This document shows positions 8,860 through 17,109 of a stretch of 64,000 nucleotides of DNA, piece after piece (the first letter of the stretch is position 1; every line of letters begins with the position of its first letter). Source of the DNA: Alphaproteobacteria bacterium. Lineage in GTDB: Bacteria; Pseudomonadota; Alphaproteobacteria; SMXS01. Below the pieces are notes generated by a model. That model was not told the DNA's origin. It worked only from the letters and a program-made list of their open reading frames with translations, and searched no databases. The stretch lies in assembly GCA_028284945.1 (NCBI GenBank), contig JANQQJ010000040.1, positions 79,270 to 143,269 of the forward strand, read 5' to 3'. The position numbers were made by a program, and so were the translations under genes.

Positions 8860-9541
8860 GCCCCTGGCCCTGCGCGAAACCGACCTTTACTCGCCGATCA
8901 AGGCGTTCCTTGAAGGGCAAGGCTATGAGGTAAAAGGCGAAGTTGGTGCCGCCGATATCGTCGCATGCCGGGGCGATGAAGACCCGGTCATCGTTGAGTT
9001 GAAAACCGGTTTTTCACTCTCCTTGTTTCACCAGGCCATTGCCCGTCAGCCGCTGACCGACAGTGTCTATGTCGCGGTGCCACAGGGCAGCGGCCGCCCA
9101 TTTCTGAAATCCCTTAAAAACAACAAATCGCTGTGCCGCCGCCTCGGATTGGGGCTGATCACCGTGCGCTTGAAGGACGGATTGGTGACCGTCCACCTGG
9201 ATCCCGCGCCCTACCGGCCCCGAAAATCCAAACTCAAGCGCGACAGGCTGCTCAGAGAATTCGCCAAACGCGTCGGTGACCCCAATGACGGCGGTGCGAC
9301 GCGGCAGGGCCTGATGACCGCCTATCGGCAGGACGCCCTGCGCTGCCTTGCTGTGCTGCGGGACAACGGCCCGACCAAAGGGTCTAAGGTCGCTGCGGCA
9401 TCGGGAGTCAAGAAAGCCACACGCATCATGGCCGACAACCACTATGGCTGGTTCGACCGGGTAGAGACCGGCATCTATGACCTGAGTCCGAAGGGTAAAG
9501 TGGCAGTTGAAGCGTATTCAGCCGAGCTAAATGCGCTGTAG
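8828..9541 (+). CDS. DUF2161 family protein (PD-(D/E)XK-like fold)
   Basis: The protein begins in earnest at ETDLYSPIKAFLEGQGYEVKGE and continues with ADIVACRGDEDPVIVELKTG, the D...ExK arrangement of PD-(D/E)XK nuclease-like domains, here the DUF2161 family. The C-terminal third (MTAYRQDALRCLAVL to the end) resembles a winged-helix segment. The start is unclear: TTG 8828 lies inside the upstream SDR gene, and the only later candidate before the conserved block is a CTG at 8864. Function unknown; nuclease activity is only suggested by the fold. Confidence 0.75.
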   Translation: MPSTAATWRSRPLALRETDLYSPIKAFLEGQGYEVKGEVGAADIVACRGDEDPVIVELKTGFSLSLFHQAIARQPLTDSVYVAVPQGSGRPFLKSLKNNKSLCRRLGLGLITVRLKDGLVTVHLDPAPYRPRKSKLKRDRLLREFAKRVGDPNDGGATRQGLMTAYRQDALRCLAVLRDNGPTKGSKVAAASGVKKATRIMADNHYGWFDRVETGIYDLSPKGKVAVEAYSAELNAL

Positions 9542-9595
9542 CAAACAATTGTAACGGCAAAGTTGCGGGGCATTCGCGTTTCGACCTCTACGAAG

Positions 9596-9879
9596 CTATC
9601 GATTTAAGTGCGCAGGGTAAGTCATATCGCTCGCAAGATCCTTTACTCGGCTTACCACGGTTCTTCGGGCTGTCACCAACCCATCGGTCAGAAGGTCATC
9701 ACCAGACAAGAACTGGACCGCCGAAATTGCTCCCGACGCGACGGCACCTCCCGCTGCCGCAATGACCGCCAAGCTCTTTGATCCTTTCTCAAGAAACTCC
9801 CGGCGGGATATCGTCTTGTGAGCACAGTAAACAATCGACCCTGTTGCGCCGGCTGATTGATTCTTAAGACTTCCCTCAT
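9596..9879 (-). pseudogene. broken gene for a small Tat-signal protein
   Basis: On the minus strand an open frame reads HKTISRREFLEKGSKSLAVI and then an Ala/Gly-rich hydrophobic stretch (AAAGGAVASGAISAV), a textbook twin-arginine signal (SRREFL), followed by about 40 residues and a TAG at 9596-9598. This frame has no ATG, GTG or TTG upstream; the only plausible ATG (9879, preceded by GAGAG) is in another frame and would need a one-base shift near 9820. I therefore read it as a frameshifted gene. It fills most of the otherwise gene-free 9542-9921 stretch. Confidence 0.5.
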
Positions 9880-9921
9880 CAACTCTCGGTCGTTATTCTA
9901 ATCCGATTATGGGAGGGGCAT

Positions 9922-10791
9922 ATGGGCAGATGGGCAATGGTGATTTTGTCGCTATTGGCACTGTTTTTCGCGACAAACTCAATCGGATATCTTTATGGCA
10001 GGATCGTCTCACCGGATTTTGGTAACGAATACGACGTAGCCGCATACATCGTTAAACATGCGAGCTTTGCCTACGGTGATGGGGCGCTGCAAGGTATTGA
10101 AGTTACCGTAGGCTCGAGATCGTTTGCCTATGATGTTCAGGCCAATTCGGTCCAAATGGCCCTGCTGCTCAATGGTGCATCAAGTTCTTTGTTCAAAAGA
10201 GGTAGTCGCGCTCAGGTGGAGCGTATCTATAAGTTCGTCGGTGTTTCAAAGGCTGTGCCAGGTGGCGCAATAGGCGCCGCAGTTATGGCCGCTGATCACG
10301 CCAGAAAGCAGAGAAGTTGGAGGCGGGCACCCGCTTACGTGTTGCGGCTGCGGCGAGCAGCCGGTGTGGCCATGGCGACAGTAGCAGGAGCCGTTGGATA
10401 TCTCGGTTACAAGTATGGCTACTCCGATACGCTTGATCCCGATGATCCTGACTTTATCAAGGCTATGGATAACCCTGATGTTTGGAGAAGCGTCGTGAAG
10501 CCCATTGAGGGTTGCATTGCGGAGACCAACAAACCCCTCCCTCCAATGACCGACAGAGAAGAGTATTCAATGTTTGGCGCCCCTTTGACCAGGCGCCCTC
10601 CTATGGCTGTTGTCGCGACACGCCAGAACGAAGGACAGAGTGGCGACGATGAATCGAGTCTCGATGAGCTTCTCGAAAGCGTGAAAGCCACTAATCTACC
10701 TATCGCGAATACAAAATTTCCGCAGTCTAGCAGCTGCCAAACTCTTGACGGCAACGCTACGCGGGACCGACCTAAATGGGTTACCAGCTAG
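9922..10791 (+). CDS. hypothetical membrane-anchored protein
   Basis: I do not recognise this 289-residue protein. An N-terminal hydrophobic segment (MVILSLLALFFATNSIGYLY) looks like a signal anchor, and a second (AAGVAMATVAGAVGYLGYKYG) lies near residue 155. Between them is a soluble domain with alternating beta-like segments (GIEVTVGSRSFAYDV). The C-terminal 100 residues are polar, Pro- and Ser-rich, and probably disordered. GGGAGG precedes ATG 9922 by six bases. It sits alone among decayed genes in the tRNA-Glu insertion. Confidence 0.6.
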   Translation: MGRWAMVILSLLALFFATNSIGYLYGRIVSPDFGNEYDVAAYIVKHASFAYGDGALQGIEVTVGSRSFAYDVQANSVQMALLLNGASSSLFKRGSRAQVERIYKFVGVSKAVPGGAIGAAVMAADHARKQRSWRRAPAYVLRLRRAAGVAMATVAGAVGYLGYKYGYSDTLDPDDPDFIKAMDNPDVWRSVVKPIEGCIAETNKPLPPMTDREEYSMFGAPLTRRPPMAVVATRQNEGQSGDDESSLDELLESVKATNLPIANTKFPQSSSCQTLDGNATRDRPKWVTS

Positions 10792-10885
10792 AAGTTGAAC
10801 CATGGAGGACAGATAACCATCGGTTGCGCATTCTGCCTCCCTTGGCCCTTTGCTACCGTAACCGCATAAAAAAGAGGGGCGCACA

Positions 10886-11519
10886 TTGCAAACGATCGGA
10901 CTATTGCTGGCTGCTATTGATTTGCCTGGCCTTACCAAGAAACTTGAAGCTCGATCGACCAATTCCGCACAGGTCCCCTTCACCGAACGTGCGCCGCACT
11001 TTCGGATTTTGCCAAGAAGGGCAGTGGTCGAGTAATACGATTTCTCAAACAAGATGGTCGTTGGCAAAGGTACTCATTCTTTCTGACCGCGGCTTTCATT
11101 GGGCTTATAGCCCTTGCGATAGTGAGCGAGACGCCATCCCAGACGGTTACATCGGCGTTCATGGTCGCGATTGCTTTTCCAATAATCGCCGGAATCCTCA
11201 TCTGGTACGGTACACTTTTTGCCGCGGGTGCCTTGCCGTTCTGTACTAGATTGCCGGCTCTCCTACGTTCTATGGCTCATTCTTCACGTCATGAGCATGC
11301 CCCCCAAGGGTACAGTTGCATCTCTCGGTTTCGGCTTGGCGGTAATCGGCTATCTGACGAGCTGAAGAGCGCCGGCAGCAGGCAATTGATTACAAGGAGT
11401 ACCTAGAAAAAATTCGAAACCTCTGCGTTCAGGTTGTCAATGCTGGAGGTATCGATCCCGCAGACTACCCCCCGAAGCTCCTCCGCACGAACGTTGTGAT
11501 ACTACTCCAGGGCCTTTAA
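10886..11519 (+). pseudogene. multiply frameshifted membrane-protein gene
   Basis: Coding-like sequence runs through successive frames. From TTG 10886 (GAGGGG six bases upstream) the translation is LQTIGLLLAAIDLPGLTKKL. A second frame carries RVIRFLKQDGRWQRYSFFLT and two membrane segments (AAFIGLIALAIV; AFMVAIAFPIIAGILIWYG). A third frame has LSYVLWLILHVMSMPPKGTV and ASLGFGLAVIGYLTS. After a further shift comes EERRQQAIDYKEYLEKIRNL, with a stop at 11519. At least three indels are needed to join these pieces, so I call it a decaying gene for a protein with four membrane segments and a polar tail. The last part overlaps the integrase remnant, so one of the two readings there is spurious. Confidence 0.55.
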
Positions 11520-11652
11520 TCGATCCTTGGACTTCCAGATTTCTTTGCGGCCATTCGGTTTTTTGCACCTCTTTTGGAACCTGGATACGGACATACCAGA
11601 CGCCGTTCCGCTGATTCAAACCCGGATATTTTGCCACGTCACACACCCTCAA
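11403..11652 (-). pseudogene. tyrosine-recombinase (integrase) N-terminal remnant
   Basis: From TTG 11652 the minus strand encodes MRVCDVAKYPGLNQRNGVWY then VRIQVPKEVQ, the usual N-terminus of alphaproteobacterial phage/island integrases. After a frameshift near 11560 the family pattern resumes as RKEIWKSKDRLKALE, is interrupted by TAG, and continues as YHNVRAEELR. No catalytic domain follows; the neighbouring sequence belongs to something else. The gene begins 84 bases beyond the 3' end of tRNA-Glu, in the same direction, which is the normal place for an island integrase. Confidence 0.7.
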
Positions 11653-11736
11653 ACTTGTAGCACAAAAGTGTAACCCTCAGAAGAAAGCCTGAGAGAAATC
11701 AGAGGGTTGTAGTGATTAGAAGCACTTAGGAGAAAG

Positions 11737-11812
11737 TGGCGACCCCTACGGGACTCGAACCCGTGTTGCCGCCGTGAAAGGGCGGTGTCCTAGGCCACTA
11801 GACGAAGGGGTC
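11737..11812 (-). tRNA. tRNA-Glu (anticodon UUC)
   Basis: The minus strand folds as a complete tRNA: acceptor GACCCCT/AGGGGTC, an anticodon arm CCGCC-CTTTCAC-GGCGG reading UUC, a T arm with GGTTCGAGTCC, and an encoded CCA (11737-11739). It lies between recJ and the integrase remnant and is the likely target of the insertion at 9.5-11.7 kb. Confidence 0.95.
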
Positions 11813-11874
11813 GTAAGAGGCGAACGCCGTAATTAAAGGGTGAGCCCTACCGGGTCAAGAGGTTACCGCGCCAT

Positions 11875-13686
11875 CTACAGCACAGGTGCTGCATCCTCGA
11901 TCAACAGCTGCGCCTGCAGCCGCCCCATCCAGCGGTCGGCCCGCAGGTGACCGGCTAGATTAAGTGGTGTATCGGCCTTGGCCGCGCTCAACAACGCCGG
12001 CCCCATCGGGTTATCCATCGCGCGAAACGCAATGGCCTTTAAGCGCCCGCCATCCCGGCCACTGACGAGGCAACTGACGTGATTCTCACCCACCACCTTG
12101 GCGTTGACCAGCCGGGCCTGTGGCACGGCAAAGCGGGGCTCCCGATGGCCTGAACCAAAGGGCCCTGCTTGTTCCAGCACCCCAACCAGGTCAGGCGTGG
12201 CTCCTGACACGGCAAGGGAAGCATCAATCCGCAGCCCCGCTTCGGCACCTGCCGCCAGGATACGCGGCCCCAGATGGGTGTTCAAAAACTCCCGCAGTTC
12301 GTCGACTCGTTCGGCACGAACAGTCAGCCCCGCGGCCATTTTATGTCCGCCACCATTCTCCAGAATGCCCGCCTGAACCGCTGCTGTGACCGCAGCGCCC
12401 AGATCAACGCCTGGAATCGACCGGCCCGAGCCCTTGCCGACACCATCATTGACGGCAATGACAAAGGCGGGGCGGCGCAGCTTGTCCTTGATCCGGCTAG
12501 CGACAATGCCGATCACGCCCGGATGCCACCCCTCTCCTGCCGCAATGACAACCGGCGCATCGCCGCCAGCGCCTGCCAGCAGATTGAAGGCGTCTTCCTG
12601 AACCGCCGCCTCGATTTCCTTACGTTCCTGATTGAACCCATCGAGCGCACGGGCAATGGTCGTTGCCTGCGCCGGGTCTTCCGTTGACAGCAAGGCCGTG
12701 CCCATATCCGCCTGGCCGACGCGGCCACCGGCATTAACCCTCGGGCCGAACACGAAGCCCGCATGATAGGTACCCGGCGGTTCATCAACCCCGGCAACAT
12801 CGGCAAGCGCGCGCAGACCGGGGTTGCGGCGCTTCGCCATGACCTTGAGCCCCTGTGAGACCAGCGCCCGGTTTACACCTGTCAGCGGCACAACGTCACA
12901 GACCGTGCCAAGGGCTACCAGATCCAGCCAATCGAGCGGATTGGGCGCCTGCCGGTCCTTGAACCAACCACGCTCCCGCAACGCGCGGTTCACTCCCACC
13001 ACCAGGAGGAACGCCACGCCCACCGCGGCAAGCTGACCGAATCCGGTAATGATCTCGTCAGCCTCGTCGGGGCGATTGGGGTTGATCAGCGCGTAACAGG
13101 GCGGCAATGACCCGTCGGCCTGATGATGATCGACGACGATCACATCGAGCCCGGCATCCACCCCGGCCTGAAGGGCATCGAAGGCCGTGGTGCCGCAATC
13201 AACCGTCAGCACGACGCTGGAACCGTCTGCCTTCAGTTTGCTAAGCGCGGCGGCGTTCGGGCCATAGCCCTCTTTAATCCGGTCGGGAATGTAGGTCACG
13301 CAGGTGGCGTCAACGGCGCCGAAAAACCGTTTTAACAGCGCCGAAGAGGTGGCACCGTCAACATCGTAGTCGCCAAAAATTGCAATCGTCTCACCCTTTG
13401 CGATGGCATCTGCGACCCGATCGGCGGCCTTGTCCATATCGAGAAACCGCGACGGGTCCGGCAACATGTCCCGGAGGGTCGGGTTGAGGAACTGTTCGGC
13501 ATTTTCCAACTCGACGCCGCGGGCCGCCAACACCCGTGCGACAATGTCCGGCAGGCCGTGGCGTTGCGACAAGGCATGGACAAGCCGGTCATCGGCCTCT
13601 GACAGAACCCAGCGCTGGCCAGTCAGAGACTGTGTTACGCCCAGATAGGCCTGAGTGCCGTCAACGGCGGCCAAAACGTCATCCAC
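11875..13686 (-). CDS. recJ: single-stranded-DNA-specific exonuclease RecJ
   Basis: RecJ degrades single-stranded DNA 5' to 3' in recombination and mismatch repair. The DHH phosphoesterase motifs are clear: FGDYDVDGATSSALL, VVLTVDCGTTA and VIVVDHHQAD, then GRVGQADMGTALL; the DHHA1 domain has GKGSGRSIPGVDLG and NGGGHKMAAGL, and an OB-like C-terminal part follows. I prefer GTG 13686, which has GGAGG nine bases upstream and overlaps the stop of the CNNM gene as GTGGATGA; the frame also has an ATG at 13716. Length (603) is normal. Confidence 0.95.
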   Translation of the reverse strand: MDDVLAAVDGTQAYLGVTQSLTGQRWVLSEADDRLVHALSQRHGLPDIVARVLAARGVELENAEQFLNPTLRDMLPDPSRFLDMDKAADRVADAIAKGETIAIFGDYDVDGATSSALLKRFFGAVDATCVTYIPDRIKEGYGPNAAALSKLKADGSSVVLTVDCGTTAFDALQAGVDAGLDVIVVDHHQADGSLPPCYALINPNRPDEADEIITGFGQLAAVGVAFLLVVGVNRALRERGWFKDRQAPNPLDWLDLVALGTVCDVVPLTGVNRALVSQGLKVMAKRRNPGLRALADVAGVDEPPGTYHAGFVFGPRVNAGGRVGQADMGTALLSTEDPAQATTIARALDGFNQERKEIEAAVQEDAFNLLAGAGGDAPVVIAAGEGWHPGVIGIVASRIKDKLRRPAFVIAVNDGVGKGSGRSIPGVDLGAAVTAAVQAGILENGGGHKMAAGLTVRAERVDELREFLNTHLGPRILAAGAEAGLRIDASLAVSGATPDLVGVLEQAGPFGSGHREPRFAVPQARLVNAKVVGENHVSCLVSGRDGGRLKAIAFRAMDNPMGPALLSAAKADTPLNLAGHLRADRWMGRLQAQLLIEDAAPVL

Positions 13687-14752
13687 CGCGCTCAGCCTCC
13701 GGGTCCGTAGGATCATCGTCGGTCTCGTTCATTCGATCCCGCCACTTTTCCAGCGCCAGCACCTGCATATCTTCAACCGTATCTGTCTCATCGATGATCT
13801 CGAGTCCCAACAGGGTCTCGACGACATCCTCCAGCGTCACGAGGCCCTGAACCTCACCATACTCATTCACCACGAGAACGAGGTGAAGGTCTTCATGCAA
13901 CATCGCATCGAAGACTTCGAGGACCGAGAGCAAGTCCGGTACCGCCAGGATCGTCCGGTTGAAGGTGGCAAGCGTCCGGGTTTTCTGGTTTTTCGCCTGA
14001 TCGAGAAGCAGTTCGTCTTTGAGGACATAACCGATCACATCGTCGGAATCGTCGCCGAAGACCGGTATGCGCGAAAATGGCTGCAGAGCGTGCTCGTTAA
14101 GAAAATCGCTCACCGTCATATCCTTGGAGACCGAGAAGATGACCGCGCGGGGAGTCATGATCTCACGGACCGAGATATCGCCCAGCCGCAATATGTTGCT
14201 GAGGATATGCATCTGCTTTTCGTCGATATGTCCCTCTTCAACACCGGCGGCCGCCATCGCTTCGACTTCAGAGCGGTTAAAGATGGAGCGGCGCGCAGCC
14301 CCATGCGCAAAAAGCCGGGTGATCCGGCGTGACATCCAAACGAACGGGGCAAGCAAACGGGTCATCCCCAGAATGACCGGTGCCAGCGGCAGCGCAAGTT
14401 TGTGCCAATAGATGGCGCCAAGCGATTTGGGAATAATCTCTGAAAGCACAAGGATCAGGATCGTCAGGATCGCCGACGCGACCCCGAGATAATTGTCCCC
14501 ATAGATTGCAGCGGCCTGGGCCCCCACGCCGGCAGCGCCGACAGTATGAGCAACCGTATTGACCGTCAGGATGGCGGCCAGCGGCCGGTCCAGGTCGTCT
14601 TTCAGACGCCGCAAAGTTTTGGCGCCGCTAACCCCTTCGCGCTCCAGCGCTCTTACGTAGGAATTTCTGACCGAAAGCAGGACTGCTTCAGCGATCGAGC
14701 AGTAAAAGGAGAACACCAGTGCGATTAGCAGATAGACGATCAGCAATGTCAT
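13679..14752 (-). CDS. CNNM-type transporter-associated protein with CBS pair
   Basis: An integral membrane protein of the CNNM/hemolysin C (TlyC/CorB) group, linked in other bacteria to Mg2+ or Co2+ transport. Residues 1-150 hold the CNNM domain with about four membrane segments (e.g. TLLIVYLLIALVFSFYCSIA). Two CBS motifs follow, starting at VREIMTPRAVIFSV and ending with YGEVQGLVTLEDVVETLLG. At 357 residues it lacks the C-terminal CorC_HlyC domain found in longer relatives. It overlaps recJ by eight bases and probably shares its transcript. Confidence 0.88.
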   Translation of the reverse strand: MTLLIVYLLIALVFSFYCSIAEAVLLSVRNSYVRALEREGVSGAKTLRRLKDDLDRPLAAILTVNTVAHTVGAAGVGAQAAAIYGDNYLGVASAILTILILVLSEIIPKSLGAIYWHKLALPLAPVILGMTRLLAPFVWMSRRITRLFAHGAARRSIFNRSEVEAMAAAGVEEGHIDEKQMHILSNILRLGDISVREIMTPRAVIFSVSKDMTVSDFLNEHALQPFSRIPVFGDDSDDVIGYVLKDELLLDQAKNQKTRTLATFNRTILAVPDLLSVLEVFDAMLHEDLHLVLVVNEYGEVQGLVTLEDVVETLLGLEIIDETDTVEDMQVLALEKWRDRMNETDDDPTDPEAERGG

Positions 14753-14820
14753 CGCCGGTGGGCCAACCTCCTTAATGTTGCAGCGCAGATCAATCCGTCG
14801 CCGCTGCGCGCATCCACGTC

Positions 14821-15783
14821 TTACCGCTTACCGCGATGCTGCGTCTTGATCGTCCGGATCGTCTGCGACCACGACCGCATCACAATGCTCTCGGTCGTAT
14901 AGCCTTTCGGAATTAGACGGACACCTTCGAGCATCGAACCATCCGTGACCCCGGTCGCGGCGAAAATCACATCGCCGCCGGCCATATCCTCAAGATCATA
15001 TTTCCGGTCAAGGTCTTCGATCCCCATGCGCTGGGCACGGCCCCGCTCATCGTCGTTCCGGAATAAAAGCCGGCCCTGAATCTGCCCGCCGATACACCGC
15101 AACGCGGCAGCTGCCAGCACGCCTTCGGGTGCACCGCCCGTACCCATATAAATGTCGATGCCTGTATTCTCTGGATCGGTGGTCTGAATAACGCCGGCAA
15201 TATCGCCATCGCCGATCAAGTGGATTCGCGCGCCCGCCTCCCGAACAGCCTTAATCAGTTCACCGTGCCGCGGCCGGTCCAAAATACAAGCGGTGAGTTC
15301 CGCAACCGGCACGCCTTTGGCCTTTGCCAGAGCCGCGAGATTTTCCGCCGGTGTCGCATCGAGGTCGACAAGGCCCGGTTCAAACCCGCCACCAATGGCA
15401 ATCTTGTCCATATAGACGTCAGGCGCGCGCAGCATGGTCCCGCCCTCGCCCAGTGCAATGACGGCGAGCGCATTGTGCATCGCTTTGGCGGTAATCGTCG
15501 TTCCCTCAAGCGGATCGAGCGCAATATCAACCGGGGTGCCACCGGCGCCGACCTTTTCACCGATATAGAGCATCGGGGCTTCGTCTCGCTCGCCCTCGCC
15601 GATCACAACCTCGCCATCGATGTCCAGCCGGTTAAGCTGTTCGCGCATGGCATCGACCGCGGCCTGGTCAGCCGCTTTTTCGTCGCCGCGGCCGGTCAGG
15701 CTTGACGCCGCGATCGCAGCCGCCTCGGTTACACGGACGACTTCCAACACCAAGAGCCGATCCATTGCGGACTTAGCGCCCAT
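14821..15783 (-). CDS. glpX: class II fructose-1,6-bisphosphatase
   Basis: GlpX hydrolyses fructose-1,6-bisphosphate in gluconeogenesis. The 320-residue protein carries the Li+-sensitive phosphatase motifs GEGERDEAPMLYIGE and DIALDPLEGTT that bind the metal, plus GTGGAPEGVLAAAALRCIGG. AAGGAGAA precedes ATG 15783. Its position directly downstream of hom (39-base gap) and upstream of recJ is the usual alphaproteobacterial arrangement. Confidence 0.95.
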   Translation of the reverse strand: MGAKSAMDRLLVLEVVRVTEAAAIAASSLTGRGDEKAADQAAVDAMREQLNRLDIDGEVVIGEGERDEAPMLYIGEKVGAGGTPVDIALDPLEGTTITAKAMHNALAVIALGEGGTMLRAPDVYMDKIAIGGGFEPGLVDLDATPAENLAALAKAKGVPVAELTACILDRPRHGELIKAVREAGARIHLIGDGDIAGVIQTTDPENTGIDIYMGTGGAPEGVLAAAALRCIGGQIQGRLLFRNDDERGRAQRMGIEDLDRKYDLEDMAGGDVIFAATGVTDGSMLEGVRLIPKGYTTESIVMRSWSQTIRTIKTQHRGKR

Positions 15784-15822
15784 CTGTTTCTCCTTCTACC
15801 CCGTTTTCTTTAAGCCTTGCGG

Positions 15823-17109
15823 CTAGAACGACTCGATTCTGATTACTTCGGGAGCTTCGGTCACAAAGGCCAGTTTTGCAATCCGATCCAGCGCTCGATT
15901 CAAATTTGCTTCGCTTGTTTCGTGTGTGGTCATCACCAGATGCGCAGCGCTACCGGACTCAGGCTGGCGCTGCAGCAGTTCTTCCATGGAGATGTCCTCA
16001 TCTCCCAGGGCGGCGGTGACCTGTGCCAAGACACCCGGCCGATCCTCCACCTCAAGCCGGACATAGAACCGTCCCTCGGCTTCATCGTCCGCGCCGGACG
16101 CCGCTGACGCGGAACCCGATGGATTGAGAATCGGATGTATATTGCCGCGCGCAATATCGATGATATCAGCGACCACGGCAGATGCGGTCGGCCCTGCCCC
16201 TGCACCCGGCCCCTCAAGGACAGCGGCCCCCACCGCATCACCTTCAACGATTACAGCGTTAGTGACGCCGTTGACCCCGGCGATCGCCGTATTGGCGGCC
16301 ACCAAATAGGGGCGCACCTGCTGGCTGATTGAATCGCCAGATCGGGCGGTTATGCCCAGCAGCTTGATCCTGAAGCCCAGCTCTTCAGCGAATTCGAGAT
16401 CAAGCGGCGTTATGTTCCTGATGCCTTCTGTTTTAACCGTCGTGAAGTCGATGGGCGTACCGAAAGCAACACTGGTCAGGATCGCGAGCTTGTGGGCCGC
16501 ATCAATGCCATCGACATCGAACGTCGGGTCAGCTTCTGCGTAGCCGAGCTCCTGCGCGTCGGCCAGAACATCGGCAAACGCCGCACCGGACTGTTCCATT
16601 TCGGTAAGGATGTAATTGCAGGTGCCGTTCAAGATGCCATAAACGCGCGTAACCGCATTGGCGGCCAGCCCCTCGCTCAGGCCCTTGATGATCGGGATAC
16701 CACCAGCGACGGCAGCCTCGAACCGAAGCGCACAATCGTTTTCAAGCCCGGTTATTGCCAGCGCGTTCCCATGATGGGCTATCAGCGCCTTGTTGGCCGT
16801 CACAAAACCTTTGCCTGCCGCAAGCGTGGCCTCGGCCAGCGCTTTAGCGGGACCGTCTTCGCCACCGATCAGTTCAACAACCAGATCGACGTCAGGATCG
16901 GACGCCAGTGCCACGGGATCATCATGCCAGGTCATCGCATCCAGTGACAGTCCACGGTCACGGGTGCGGTCCCGTGCCGACACAGCGGTAACGGTGATCG
17001 GGCGCCCGGCACGCGCGGCCATCAGCTCAGCATGCTCTGAAAGGATTTGAAGGACCCCGCCGCCGACTGTTCCTAGTCCAGCGACCCCAATACGAAGCGG
17101 TGTTGTCAC
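15823..17109 (-). CDS. hom: homoserine dehydrogenase
   Basis: Reduces aspartate semialdehyde to homoserine for threonine and methionine synthesis. The N-terminal Rossmann motif is GVAGLGTVGGGVLQIL; the substrate-binding block is NGTCNYILTEME and GYAEADPTFDVDGIDAAHKL, with catalytic Asp and Lys. A C-terminal ACT domain (about residues 350-428, RLEVEDRPGVLAQVTAAL) implies feedback control by an amino acid, usually threonine. The GTG start at 17109 overlaps the stop of the upstream aminotransferase by four bases. Confidence 0.96.
   Translation of the reverse strand: MTTPLRIGVAGLGTVGGGVLQILSEHAELMAARAGRPITVTAVSARDRTRDRGLSLDAMTWHDDPVALASDPDVDLVVELIGGEDGPAKALAEATLAAGKGFVTANKALIAHHGNALAITGLENDCALRFEAAVAGGIPIIKGLSEGLAANAVTRVYGILNGTCNYILTEMEQSGAAFADVLADAQELGYAEADPTFDVDGIDAAHKLAILTSVAFGTPIDFTTVKTEGIRNITPLDLEFAEELGFRIKLLGITARSGDSISQQVRPYLVAANTAIAGVNGVTNAVIVEGDAVGAAVLEGPGAGAGPTASAVVADIIDIARGNIHPILNPSGSASAASGADDEAEGRFYVRLEVEDRPGVLAQVTAALGDEDISMEELLQRQPESGSAAHLVMTTHETSEANLNRALDRIAKLAFVTEAPEVIRIESF

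Noticed and set aside
9542..9921. Second attachment site (copy of the tRNA-Glu 3' end)
   Set aside because: I looked for the CGAACCCGTG and GACCCCTACGGG sequence at the far end of the island and found none.
10776..11249. 157-codon plus-strand frame
   Set aside because: Its translation is not protein-like; membrane-type coding sequence is found in other frames of the same stretch, better explained as a frameshifted gene.
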